Shown here one piece after another: positions 15,520-23,801 of a stretch of DNA of 63,009 nucleotides. Made by a program: the position numbers and the translations under genes. This stretch comes from PALSA-607 sp036501485 (lineage in GTDB: Bacteria; Actinomycetota; Actinomycetes; Acidothermales; Acidothermaceae), in the NCBI GenBank assembly GCA_036501485.1, contig DASYAG010000030.1, positions 1-63,009 of the forward strand. The letters are read 5' to 3'. Position 1 is the stretch's first letter. Every line of letters begins with the position of its first letter. The notes under the pieces were generated by a model. That model saw only the letters and a program-made list of their open reading frames with translations. It had not been told where the DNA came from and made no database searches.

Positions 15520-16794
15520 CTAGACCGGTAGACCTGGCGCGGGAAAGTCGGCGGTCAACTCGCGCACCTCGGCCTCGACGCGATCGGTTGTGGCGTTCAC
15601 GGTGTCCTCGTCGTTTTTCGCCACCGATGCGACAACCTCGTCGAACCATGCGCCGATCTGGCGCATCTCGCTGACACCCATGCCGCGACTCGTCACTGCG
15701 GGGGTCCCGATCCGAACACCCGACGGGTCGAACGGCTTGCGGGTGTCGTAAGGCACGCTGTTGTAGTTGACGACAAGCCCAGCGCGGTCGAGCGCTTTAG
15801 CGACCGGCTTGCCAGCGACACCCTGGGGTGTGAGGTCGATCAGGATGAGGTGGTTGTCTGTGCCGCCCGACACCAGGTCGTAGCCTCGCGACGACAGCTC
15901 GTCGGCGAGGGCTTGCGCGTTGGTGACGATCGCCGCCGCGTAGTCGCGAAATGACGGTTGCTGCGCCTCATGCAAAGCAACTGCGATCGCGGCCGTCGTG
16001 TGGTTGTGCGGACCACCTTGCAGGCCAGGGAAAACGGCTTTGTCGATCGCCTTCGCGTATTGCTCGTCGCACATCAACATCGCGCCGCGAGGGCCGCGCA
16101 ACGTCTTGTGCGTCGTGGTTGAGATGACACCTGCGTATCCGACCGGAGACGGGTGCGCACCACCGGCGATGAGTCCGGCGATGTGCGCGATGTCGGCGAC
16201 CAGTACAGCGTCGACTTCGCGAGCGACTTCGGCGAACGCCGGAAAATCGATCGTCCGCGGGATCGCCGTTCCTCCGCAGAAGATGATCTTCGGCCTCTCG
16301 CGAACTGCGATCTCGCGTACCTCGTCCATGTCGACGCGTCCGCTTTCGCGACCAACGCCGTACTGGACGGCGTGAAACCAGATGCCGGTTGCGGACACAG
16401 ACCAGCCGTGGGTGAGGTGGCCGCCCATCGGCAGCGCCATGCCCATGACGGTGTCGCCAGCATTGGCAAGTGCGAGGTAGACCGCGAGGTTGGCCGGAGA
16501 GCCCGAATACGGCTGCACGTTGGCGTGGTCGACGCCGAACACGGCCTTCGCGCGGTTGATCGCCAACGTCTCGACCTGATCGATGACCTGCTGGCCCTCG
16601 TAATACCGCTTGCTCGGATAGCCCTCGGAGTACTTGTTGGTCAGCACGGAACCAGTGGCTTCGAGTACTGCCTGCGACACGTAGTTCTCCGACGCGATCA
16701 GCCGGACTTTCTCGGACTGAAGCGTCTCTTCGGCGCGCACAAGTGCGGCGACCTCAGGGTCGGTCTCGGTGAGCGCAGCAAGGTGATCAGACAC
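15520..16794 (-). CDS. glyA: serine hydroxymethyltransferase, divergent clade
   Basis: A PLP enzyme converting serine and tetrahydrofolate to glycine and methylene-THF. The GTG at 16794 has AAGGAG five bases upstream and gives 424 residues. The PLP lysine lies in STTTHKTLRGPRGA; other family motifs are IASENYVSQAVLEATGSVLT, GEGYPSKRYYEG-like ..SEGYPSKRYY.., GHLTHGWSV, VADIAHIAGLIAGG and SGGTDNHLILIDL. Unusual for housekeeping GlyA are PYSGSPAN (commonly PHSGxQAN) and FCGGTAIPRTIDF (commonly G.SAYPR..DF). The gene sits behind a ZTP riboswitch, which supports a role in one-carbon metabolism. A second, canonical glyA elsewhere is possible. Confidence 0.92.
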   Translation of the reverse strand: MSDHLAALTETDPEVAALVRAEETLQSEKVRLIASENYVSQAVLEATGSVLTNKYSEGYPSKRYYEGQQVIDQVETLAINRAKAVFGVDHANVQPYSGSPANLAVYLALANAGDTVMGMALPMGGHLTHGWSVSATGIWFHAVQYGVGRESGRVDMDEVREIAVRERPKIIFCGGTAIPRTIDFPAFAEVAREVDAVLVADIAHIAGLIAGGAHPSPVGYAGVISTTTHKTLRGPRGAMLMCDEQYAKAIDKAVFPGLQGGPHNHTTAAIAVALHEAQQPSFRDYAAAIVTNAQALADELSSRGYDLVSGGTDNHLILIDLTPQGVAGKPVAKALDRAGLVVNYNSVPYDTRKPFDPSGVRIGTPAVTSRGMGVSEMRQIGAWFDEVVASVAKNDEDTVNATTDRVEAEVRELTADFPAPGLPV

Positions 16795-16814
16795 GGTGTC
16801 TCCTTGAGGACACC
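16795..16814 (-). promoter_or_regulatory. hairpin masking the glyA Shine-Dalgarno sequence
   Basis: Read on the minus strand, GGTGTC at 16814-16809 can pair with GACACC at 16800-16795. The AAGGAG of glyA begins in the loop and its last G falls in the stem. The 5' arm directly abuts and partly overlaps the GCCTGGG end of the ZTP riboswitch, so ligand binding and this hairpin could exclude one another. That would give translational control of glyA. Confidence 0.6.
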
Positions 16815-16890
16815 CAGGCGCACGGCGTCCGCTTCGATCGCTCCCCGGTGGTTGCTCCACCATCTATGCGCCAGTCGCGACGCCCCGATC
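16806..16890 (-). ncRNA. ZTP (pfl) riboswitch upstream of glyA
   Basis: On the minus strand the leader contains, in order, GTCGCGACTGGCG (16881-16869), a short hairpin GGTGG..CCACC, CACCGGGGAGCGA (about 16850-16838), a variable linker and GCGCCTGGGTG (16821-16811). This order and these sequences are the conserved core of the pfl motif: GUCGcGACUGGC, CACCGGGGAGCG and the 3' GCCUGGG hairpin that forms the pseudoknot. ZTP riboswitches sense ZMP/ZTP, which accumulate when 10-formyl-THF is short, and usually turn on glyA, folD or purH. The downstream gene here is glyA, as expected. Confidence 0.85.
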
Positions 16891-16943
16891 CTAGCCGGAA
16901 CAAGCCCAATACGGCCGGACGGCGAGGGGTTGGGCGGGCTGCC

Positions 16944-17615
16944 TCAACCCATGCACTCGATGTGCTCGACCTTGAACTGCGCAGTCGCGTCAACGAGCAG
17001 GGTGTGGCAGTACGCGCAGTGGGTCTCACCCGTCGCCGGGGCGCCGCACGACGGGCAAGTTGCGGGCAGCGGGGGGCTCGTCAGGCCAGCCGGTCGGGTC
17101 AGGCGCCAGGTCTCAAACCAGGGCCGCTCGGGCATTGCTGCCAGCTGGCTCGCGGGCGGCCTGCTGCCACCGAGAGCGACTAGACCCATCCGCCCAACCA
17201 CGTCGTATCTGACCAAGCAGACGATGTTGCCGGCGCTGTCGGCCTCGACGCCGCGCAATGTCGCGGTGACCTGATCGATAGAGCTCATCGTGAGCTGATG
17301 ACCCGAGCTCATCGCGTACTGAAGCTGGTTGCCGAACATCGAGGTGAGTTCGGGTGACAGCCGGCCCGCAACCGGATCGATGGTTCCCGCGCTCAGGGCG
17401 GCGCGGACGTCGGTGAACAGCGATGTCGCACCCGCAAGGAAAAGCTTCGGATCAAATGTCGCGTCGACCCGCTGAATGGCAGCAACGTCGACGTCACCGG
17501 CAACTCCGATGCCGCTCGGGGTGCCCGTCGCGTCTGAATCCAACACGAACGACTGCAGCCGGGTGGCCTCGTCGTCGCGCTTCTTGAACAAGCTCACAGC
17601 TGGCTCACTTCTCAC
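16944..17615 (-). CDS. Tim44-like domain protein with C-terminal zinc ribbon
   Basis: 223 residues from a GTG at 17615; another GTG at 17597 is possible. The main domain (about 50-190) has FDPKLFLAGATSLFTDVRAA, PELTSMFGNQLQ and the closing WFETWRLTRP, which I recognise as a Tim44-like fold. The end carries CPSCGAP and CAYCHTLL, a four-Cys zinc ribbon, and a final Cys near the C-terminus. No signal peptide, so it is cytoplasmic or membrane-peripheral. It starts one base after the stop of the SPFH gene, so the two form an operon and probably work together at the membrane. The exact role is unknown. Confidence 0.75.
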   Translation of the reverse strand: MRSEPAVSLFKKRDDEATRLQSFVLDSDATGTPSGIGVAGDVDVAAIQRVDATFDPKLFLAGATSLFTDVRAALSAGTIDPVAGRLSPELTSMFGNQLQYAMSSGHQLTMSSIDQVTATLRGVEADSAGNIVCLVRYDVVGRMGLVALGGSRPPASQLAAMPERPWFETWRLTRPAGLTSPPLPATCPSCGAPATGETHCAYCHTLLVDATAQFKVEHIECMG

Positions 17616-17616
17616 G

Positions 17617-18678
17617 TCACTGCGCTGGCGGGACGGCGGTTCCGCAGGCCGAGCAGAACAGGGCGCCCGCAGCGAGCGAGTGCCCGCAGTGGGAGCAGAA
17701 GGCGGGCGCTACGACCGGCGCCGCGGCCGCGGCAGCAGTAGGTGCGGCGGGAGCAGTAGCAGCGGGTGCGGCGGCAGGCGCGGGCATCGCGACCGGGGCT
17801 GGTGCCGCTGGCTGGCCCGCGCCGGCAAATGCGCCGAGAACCCCGGCGCCTAGTCCGAGCGACGCGATGCCAAGAGCCTCGTTGCCGCCGCCCTGGCCGT
17901 TGGCCATGCCTTTGCCGGCCCCGAGCAGCGCCTCGCCTTGGGCGTAGGCGCCGAACGATCCGGTCAAAGCGGTGTAGGCAGTGTCGCGAGCCAGCGTGCG
18001 TAGCTGCTCGGCGTCCTCGTCAGACACGCTGACGGTGACGTTTCCGAGCCGGGTCACCCGGATGCCGTAGCTGTCAAGCGCTTGGTTCGCGGCCAACACG
18101 GTGCCGGCCTCGATGTCGGGATTGCGGCTGGCCAGGCCCAGAACGGGCCACTCGTCGTTGACGACATGCCCGACGACGACGGTCCGGACCGCCTTGAGCA
18201 CCTGGTCGGCGGCCCAGGCAACGACGGCCGAGGGGTCGGCGAGGTCAACGGTGCCGGTCAGCTTGGTGATGAGTGCGGCCGGGTCGACGACCTGCAGGGA
18301 GAAGTCACCGTAGGCCCGCAGCTGCACCACGAGGCGAGTCTCTGGGTCGCGTACCGAGTCGACCGGGCCCCCGAACGTGAGGTCGGGAAATTCGTGCGTG
18401 CTAACGAAGAAAAGCTCGGAATCGTAGGCATCTCCGCCGCTCAGCTTGTCGGCGACATCGCCGAGGAAGGGCAGCTCGGTCGCATCGATCTGGTGTCGAC
18501 CGGGTTGTAAGAGTCCGATCACCCGACCTTGCGAAATGAAGATGGCCAGCTCATCGACGTCCACGATCGCGCTTGTGAAACGACGGATCTGGTGGTCAGG
18601 CCACTTGAACAGCAGCTGCCCTTTGGCGCCATCTGGCACGGCGATGAACTCGCGACTGATGTCGTGACCGAGACCCAT
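17617..18678 (-). CDS. SPFH-domain protein with zinc ribbon (YdjI-like)
   Basis: 353 residues; ATG 18678 with AGGAG upstream is preferred over the frame start at 18684. Residues ~25-230 form an SPFH/virion-core-like domain (FISQGRVIGLLQPGRHQI, FFVSTHEFPDLTFG, LRAYGDFSLQVVDPAAL, DEDAEQLRTLARDTAY). A Gly/Ala-rich stretch and a ~60-residue Ala/Pro linker follow, then a terminal zinc ribbon CSHCGHSL...CSACG. Such proteins resemble Bacillus YdjI, which recruits partners to membrane microdomains. It is the first gene of a two-gene operon with the Tim44-like protein, which also ends in a zinc ribbon. Function inferred from fold only. Confidence 0.8.
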   Translation of the reverse strand: MGLGHDISREFIAVPDGAKGQLLFKWPDHQIRRFTSAIVDVDELAIFISQGRVIGLLQPGRHQIDATELPFLGDVADKLSGGDAYDSELFFVSTHEFPDLTFGGPVDSVRDPETRLVVQLRAYGDFSLQVVDPAALITKLTGTVDLADPSAVVAWAADQVLKAVRTVVVGHVVNDEWPVLGLASRNPDIEAGTVLAANQALDSYGIRVTRLGNVTVSVSDEDAEQLRTLARDTAYTALTGSFGAYAQGEALLGAGKGMANGQGGGNEALGIASLGLGAGVLGAFAGAGQPAAPAPVAMPAPAAAPAATAPAAPTAAAAAAPVVAPAFCSHCGHSLAAGALFCSACGTAVPPAQ

Positions 18679-18789
18679 CAACACTCCTGTGGTCGGGTGG
18701 GCGGCCAGTCACCGCCCTCCTCCCTTGTCGGAGTGCGCGCGCTGCTCCTTGAGGCGCCGTTCCTTGATGTAGGGGAGACTGGACGCACC

Positions 18790-20034
18790 ATGCCTGCCCC
18801 CGGAGAACTGCTTTTCGTTGCACCGCGCCGTGCAAAGCCGCCGCGTCACCTGGCCGACCTGTCGCCTGCCGATCGACGGGCAGCCGTCAGCGAGCTCGGC
18901 CAACCACCATTTCGTGCCTCGCAGCTCTCGAATCACTACTTCAGCCGGCTCGTCGACGACCCCGAGGCCATGACCGACGTCCCGGCCGCGTCGCGGGTGG
19001 CTCTCGTCGGAGCTCTGATGCCGACGCTGCTCACGCCGGTGCGTGAGATCACCTGCGACGACGGCGCAACGCGCAAGACCGTCTGGCGGCTGTTCGACGG
19101 GACGCTCGTCGAGTCGGTGCTGATGCGTTACTTCGGTCCCGTAGGCCCTGCCCTGGCTGAACTGGGTGATGAGTCGGACGACGAGGTGTTGGCGTCTGAG
19201 TCGCCGGCTCGCCCCGCGCCAACGACCCGTGGGCGCGACCGGGTGACTATCTGCGTATCTAGCCAGGCAGGCTGCGGGATGAACTGCCCGTTCTGCGCGA
19301 CCGGCCAGGCTGGCCTCACCCGCAACTTGTCGGCCGGCGAGATCGTCGAACAGGTCGTCGCCGGCGCACGGGCCATGGCGCGGGGAAAAATTCCCGGTGG
19401 TGCGGGCCGGATTTCCAACGTGGTGTTCATGGGCATGGGCGAGCCGCTCGCCAACTACAACGCGGTGCTCGGCGCCGTCCGCCGTCTGACCGACCCCGCG
19501 CCCGACGGTCTGGGCATTTCCCAACGCGGCATCACCGTGTCGACTGTCGGCCTGGTGCCGGCCATCGACAAGCTCACGGCTGAGGGCCTCAATGTCACGC
19601 TTGCCGTGTCGTTGCACGCGCCGGACGACGAGTTGCGCGACACGTTGGTGCCGATCAACACACGCTGGAAGGTGGCCGAGGTGCTCGACGCGGCTGCCCG
19701 CTACGTCGACGCGACCAAGCGCCGGGTGTCGATCGAATACGCGCTAATCCGCGACATCAACGATCAGGCGTGGCGCGCCGACATGCTCGGTCAGTTGCTC
19801 CGGGAGAAGCTCGGCCACCTCGTGCACGTCAATCTCATTCCGCTGAATCCCACCCCAGGTTCGATTTGGACGGCGTCGCGCAGCAAAGACGAGAAGGCTT
19901 TCGTTCGTGGGTTGGAGAATCAGGGCGTGACGGTGACGGTCCGCGATACTCGAGGCCGCGAAATCGAAGGCGCGTGCGGGCAACTCGCAACCGACACCCA
20001 GCCGACCGCATCTGCGTCGGCGGCGGGTGAGTGA
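18790..20034 (+). CDS. rlmN: 23S rRNA/tRNA adenine-C2 methyltransferase RlmN
   Basis: A radical-SAM enzyme methylating A2503 of 23S rRNA and A37 of some tRNAs. The ATG at 18790 gives 414 residues. The radical-SAM cluster motif is CGMNCPFCATGQAGL; the reaction also uses the Cys in the C-terminal IEGACGQLA. Other motifs are VFMGMGEPLANYNAV, VSLHAPDDELRDTLVPIN and LIPLNPTPGS. Compared with typical 350-380-residue RlmN, it carries a ~25-residue acidic/Pro-rich insert (around ELGDESDDEVLASES) before the SAM domain and a short C-terminal tail. It is divergent from the SPFH gene and overlaps the DivIVA-domain gene by four bases. Confidence 0.95.
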   Translation: MPAPGELLFVAPRRAKPPRHLADLSPADRRAAVSELGQPPFRASQLSNHYFSRLVDDPEAMTDVPAASRVALVGALMPTLLTPVREITCDDGATRKTVWRLFDGTLVESVLMRYFGPVGPALAELGDESDDEVLASESPARPAPTTRGRDRVTICVSSQAGCGMNCPFCATGQAGLTRNLSAGEIVEQVVAGARAMARGKIPGGAGRISNVVFMGMGEPLANYNAVLGAVRRLTDPAPDGLGISQRGITVSTVGLVPAIDKLTAEGLNVTLAVSLHAPDDELRDTLVPINTRWKVAEVLDAAARYVDATKRRVSIEYALIRDINDQAWRADMLGQLLREKLGHLVHVNLIPLNPTPGSIWTASRSKDEKAFVRGLENQGVTVTVRDTRGREIEGACGQLATDTQPTASASAAGE

Positions 20035-20324
20035 GCGTGGTCTTCGAACCGCTGCCGACCGATCGAGCTGCACTGATCAAACGAATTAAGGGTATGGCTT
20101 TCAGGCCCACCCGTTTTCGTGCGGGTTACGACGAAAAAGACGTCGACGACTTCCTGGATGCAGTGATCGCGAGTCTGAAGAACTCGTCAACACCGTTTCG
20201 ATTCACGCCGGCACAGATTCGCGAACGCGAATTCCGCCAGGTCAGTTTCAAGGGCGGCTACGAGATCGAACAGGTCGACGACTTTCGCGGTCTGATCGCC
20301 GAGGCGATCCAACACGTGCATTGA
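20031..20324 (+). CDS. short DivIVA-domain protein, 97 aa
   Basis: GTG start at 20031, overlapping the rlmN stop (GTGA). The small soluble protein contains two copies of the DivIVA N-terminal recognition motif: FRPTRFRAGYDEKDVDDFLD (around residues 24-43) and the second with REREFRQVSFKGGYEIEQVDDF (around 64-85). In DivIVA/Wag31 this motif leads the coiled coil that senses curved membrane, but here no coiled coil follows. DivIVA-domain genes beside rlmN are usual in actinobacteria. A role in polar growth or division is an inference. Confidence 0.8.
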   Translation: MSVVFEPLPTDRAALIKRIKGMAFRPTRFRAGYDEKDVDDFLDAVIASLKNSSTPFRFTPAQIREREFRQVSFKGGYEIEQVDDFRGLIAEAIQHVH

Positions 20325-20341
20325 GCCGACGGTATTGCGCG

Positions 20342-21751
20342 CTAGCCGCCGAGCAGTCGGTCGAAGGCTTTCGCTCGTAGCGATGTCTTGCCGGTGCGAC
20401 TCTCTACGCCGTCGGCAGAGCTCATCACTCGCACGCCTGCGTTGACGCCGAGCCACCGCAACGGTTCGGGCTCCCACCGCCTGCTGTGATGATTGACCCA
20501 CGGCAGTGCCGTCAGCTCGGTGTCGTGTTCGGTGATCAGATCAGCCAGGGTGCGGCCGGCGAGGTTCGACGTCGCGACACCGTCGCCGACGTAGCCGCCG
20601 GCCCATCCGAGCCCGGTCGTGCGATCAAGACCAACAGACGCAAACCAATCACGCGGGACGCCGAGTGGCCCGCCCCACGTGTGTGTGACGGCGACGCCTG
20701 CCAATGCGGGAAACAGCTCGACGACGATGCGTCGTAGCGCATCGAACACCGCGGGCTCGCGGTCGTAAGAGGGCTCGACGCGCGAGCCGAAGTGGTACGG
20801 CGCGCCACGCCCACCGAACGCGAGCCGGTCATCAGCCGTGCGCTGCCCGTAAATGATCAGATGGCGCAGATCGTTGAAGGTCTCGCGCTGCCGCAGGCCC
20901 ACGTCGTCCCAGAAGGATTGTGGCAACGGCTCGGTGGCCATCATCAGCGAATAGACCGGCGCCAACGCGCGACGATACCCACGGATCGTGGGCGTGTAGC
21001 CCTCGGTTGCTCGGATGACGACATCGGCGCGCACGACACCGTGACGAGTGTCGACTCGATGGGGCGAGATTGCGGTGACGGTCGTGCCTTCGTGGAACGT
21101 CGCTCCGTTTCGTTCGACGACGTCGGCGAGACCGCGTACGAGTTTCGCCGGATGGATCGCAGCGCAATGCGGCGTGAACAAAGCACCGATGACGTCGGTC
21201 GCATTCAGCTGCGCGCGTGCTTGCGCGGCGTCGAGCAGCGAGATGTCGTCACTGTCCTCGCCCCAAGAGCGGGCGTGCTCGAGTTCGTCGCGCGCCCGAG
21301 CGATCTGGGCCCGGCTGCGGATAAGGGATACCGTGCCGCCCTTGGAGTAGTTGCAGTCGATCCCGTTGGCGCTTGCTACGGCTCCAACCTCGTCGACGCT
21401 GTGACGCATCGCCTGGCGAAGAGCGATCGCGGCAGCTCGCGACGAGCGCGCTGCAATCTTCTCCATTGATGCCGGAAACAATGCGCTGCACCAACCACCG
21501 TTGCGGCCCGATGCGCCGAAGCCGGCAATCTCCTTCTCCAACAGCACAACGCGCAGTGTGGGGTCGCGTTCAAGGAGGTAGTAAGCGGTCCACAAGCCGG
21601 TGAATCCGGCTCCGACGATCGCGACGTCAACGTCGCGCGCGCCGGGCAACGCCGGCCGCCGAGCGAGGTTGCCACCCGACGACGCGATGTCGTCGAGCCA
21701 GAAACTGCGTGACCGGTAGTCGCCGTCGGGTCTCACGGTTTTCAATTTCAC
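20342..21751 (-). CDS. FAD-dependent amine oxidoreductase, PuuB-like
   Basis: A 469-residue DAO-family flavoprotein. The dinucleotide-binding motif VDVAIVGAGFTGLWTAYYLL lies near residue 42, followed by GASGRNGGWC; substrate-domain motifs include GGTVSLIRS and, near the end, the FAD-contacting GLGWAGGYVGDGVATSNLAG. Such enzymes (PuuB, gamma-glutamylputrescine oxidase, and related amine oxidases) oxidise a primary or secondary amine to an aldehyde with FAD. It is the last gene of the minus-strand operon (Lrp, aminotransferase, PPOX, oxidase), overlapping the PPOX gene by four bases. No PuuA-like glutamyl-putrescine synthetase is in the window, so the true substrate may be a different amine. 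Confidence 0.85.
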   Translation of the reverse strand: MKLKTVRPDGDYRSRSFWLDDIASSGGNLARRPALPGARDVDVAIVGAGFTGLWTAYYLLERDPTLRVVLLEKEIAGFGASGRNGGWCSALFPASMEKIAARSSRAAAIALRQAMRHSVDEVGAVASANGIDCNYSKGGTVSLIRSRAQIARARDELEHARSWGEDSDDISLLDAAQARAQLNATDVIGALFTPHCAAIHPAKLVRGLADVVERNGATFHEGTTVTAISPHRVDTRHGVVRADVVIRATEGYTPTIRGYRRALAPVYSLMMATEPLPQSFWDDVGLRQRETFNDLRHLIIYGQRTADDRLAFGGRGAPYHFGSRVEPSYDREPAVFDALRRIVVELFPALAGVAVTHTWGGPLGVPRDWFASVGLDRTTGLGWAGGYVGDGVATSNLAGRTLADLITEHDTELTALPWVNHHSRRWEPEPLRWLGVNAGVRVMSSADGVESRTGKTSLRAKAFDRLLGG

Positions 21752-22404
21752 GGTGTCCAGCGCGCGAAGTAGGTCGGCGGCTCGTAAGGCTCTTGCAGAT
21801 CAGGCGTTGGTACCGGTGTGCCGAACGCCGACACGATCGGAAGCACACCGGCCCACACCGGCTCGTGCAAGTCTTCGGCCGGGTCGTCGGGCCAGCCAGC
21901 GCTGATTTTCACCGACCATTCGCGCAGCGGCATCCGGAGCAATGTCGTGGCGGCCAGTTCTTTTGCGGTGGGCGGACGCAGTTCGGCCCAGCGGCCTGGC
22001 ATCAGATGTTCGGTGAGTATCTCAAGGCATCGTCCGACGTCGGCGCCCGGAACGACCTCGCAGGTGCCGAACATCATCGCGCTGCGGTAGTGCATCGACG
22101 ATTCGAATGCCGACCGGGCGAGCACCATGCCGTCGAGAAGTGTCACGGTGACGCAGGTCTGCGAGCCCGATGCGAGCGCACGGAAGAGCCTGCTGCCAGT
22201 TGATCCGTGGATCAGCAAGTGATCGCCATCGCGCGCGAACGCGACAGGCAACACGTAAGCCTGCCCATCGGCGTCCGCAACTCCGACGTGTGCAACACGA
22301 GCGGCGTCGAGAATGGCGTCGAGTCTTGAACGCTCGATCACTTGCTTCTCGGGCAGTCGTCGCACTTTGGTCCGCTCAAAGCCGTCGCTTCGCGGAGCTG
22401 TCAC
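21748..22404 (-). CDS. PPOX-fold flavin/nucleotide-binding protein
   Basis: A 218-residue pyridoxamine 5'-phosphate oxidase-like split-barrel protein. The visible pattern is a conserved N-terminal strand pair (ILDAARVAHVGVADADGQAYVLPVAFARDG), then HGSTGSRLFRAL, VTVTLLDGMVLARSAFESSMHYRSAMMFG and ..REWSVKISAG. This matches the NimA-like/flavin-nucleotide-binding subgroup and not true PdxH. It is translationally coupled on both sides by ATGA overlaps with the aminotransferase before it and the oxidase after it. A role in supplying or handling flavin or pyridoxal cofactor, or in reducing a toxic intermediate, is plausible but unproven. Confidence 0.8.
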   Translation of the reverse strand: MTAPRSDGFERTKVRRLPEKQVIERSRLDAILDAARVAHVGVADADGQAYVLPVAFARDGDHLLIHGSTGSRLFRALASGSQTCVTVTLLDGMVLARSAFESSMHYRSAMMFGTCEVVPGADVGRCLEILTEHLMPGRWAELRPPTAKELAATTLLRMPLREWSVKISAGWPDDPAEDLHEPVWAGVLPIVSAFGTPVPTPDLQEPYEPPTYFARWTP

Positions 22405-23801
22405 AGGATCGACCAGGCCTCCGTCAGCACCGATCGCAGGGTCTGCTCGATGAAATCGAACTCGGGCTGGTCGATGATTAGTGGCGGTGCGAGCTGGATA
22501 ACGGGATCGCCGCGATCGTCGGCGCGACAGATAAGGCCGGCCTCGAAGAGGGCCCCCGAGAGGAAGCCGCGGAGCAACCGTTCTGACTCGGCGTCGTTGA
22601 ACGTCTCTCTGGTGACTTTGTCCTTGACGAGTTCGATGCCGTAGAAGTAGCCGTCGCCACGGACCTCACCGACGATGGGCAGGTCATTGAGCTTGTTCAG
22701 GGTGGCGCGGAATTTGTCTTCGGTCGAAAGCACGTGGCCGAGCAGATCTTCCTTCTCGAAGACGTCGAGGTTTGCAAGCGCGACTGCACAACTGACCGGG
22801 TGGCCACCGAACGTGATGCCGTGCAAGAACGTCGAGGTGTCCTTCAGGAACGGCTCCATGATCCGGTCGGAGGCGATCATCGCGCCGATCGGGGCGTATC
22901 CCGACGTCATGCCTTTTGCGACAGTGATGATGTCGGGCTGGTAGCCGTAGCGATCAGCGGCGAAGTAGTAGCCAAGCCGGCCGAACGCGCAAATGGTTTC
23001 GTCAGAGACCAGGAGCACACCGTGCCGGTCGCAAATCTCCCGCACCAGCTGGAAATATCCGGGCGGCGGAGGGAAGCAGCCGCCAGAGTTCTGCACCGGT
23101 TCGAGGTAAACCGCAGCGACTGACTCTGGGCCTTCTCGAAGGATGGCGCGTTCGATCTCGTCGGCTGCCCAGCGGCCGAACGCGACGAGGTCGTCGCCGT
23201 GCTCAGGAGCACGGTAGAAGTTGGTGTTCGGAACGCGTACAGACCCTGGAACCAGCGGTTCGAACACGTTCTTGATGGCGGGTAGGCCGGTAATCGAGAG
23301 CGCGCCCATGGTCGCACCGTGGTAGGCGATATCCCTACTGATCACCTTGTAGCGACTTGGCTGGCCGATCGCGCGGAAGTACTGGCGAGCCAGTTTCCAT
23401 GCTGACTCCACGGCCTCGGACCCACCCGTCGTGAAGAAGACGCGGTTGAGATCGCCAGGCGCAAGATTCGCTAGCCGCTCGGCCAGCTCGATCGCGCGCG
23501 GGTGGGCGTAACTCCACAACGGGAAGTAGGCCAACTCTTTCGATTGCCGCGCGGCGGCCTCGGCGATCTCGTCGCGGCCGTGACCAACCATGCTCACGAA
23601 GAGGCCGGCAAGTCCGTCGAGGTAACGACGCCCTTTGCTGTCGTACACATAGGCGCCTTCACCACGCACGATGATCGGCACGTCGTTGTGTGCATAGGAC
23701 GACATGCGAGTGAAGTGCATCCAGAGATGGCGGCGGGCCGCCTCCTGCAGCGCGCCCGCGTTGGCGATGTCGGCGCTGTGGACGTCTTGTGGCGTGGTCA
23801 T
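22401..23801 (-). CDS. class III aminotransferase, putrescine/omega-amino acid type
   Basis: A 466-residue PLP-dependent fold-type I aminotransferase. Signatures are RYLDGLAGLFVSMVGHGR near the N-terminus, FFTTGGSEAVESAWKLAR, the DISYHG-like IAYHGATMGALSITG, LLVSDETICAFGRLG and the PLP lysine in IITVAKGMTSGYAPIGA. The subgroup includes SpuC-like putrescine:pyruvate and beta-alanine:pyruvate aminotransferases. Context favours amines: Lrp regulator upstream, a PuuB-like oxidase downstream and a divergent aminobutyraldehyde dehydrogenase. The product of putrescine transamination is the substrate of that dehydrogenase. ATGA overlaps on both sides. Confidence 0.88.
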   Translation of the reverse strand: MTTPQDVHSADIANAGALQEAARRHLWMHFTRMSSYAHNDVPIIVRGEGAYVYDSKGRRYLDGLAGLFVSMVGHGRDEIAEAAARQSKELAYFPLWSYAHPRAIELAERLANLAPGDLNRVFFTTGGSEAVESAWKLARQYFRAIGQPSRYKVISRDIAYHGATMGALSITGLPAIKNVFEPLVPGSVRVPNTNFYRAPEHGDDLVAFGRWAADEIERAILREGPESVAAVYLEPVQNSGGCFPPPPGYFQLVREICDRHGVLLVSDETICAFGRLGYYFAADRYGYQPDIITVAKGMTSGYAPIGAMIASDRIMEPFLKDTSTFLHGITFGGHPVSCAVALANLDVFEKEDLLGHVLSTEDKFRATLNKLNDLPIVGEVRGDGYFYGIELVKDKVTRETFNDAESERLLRGFLSGALFEAGLICRADDRGDPVIQLAPPLIIDQPEFDFIEQTLRSVLTEAWSIL

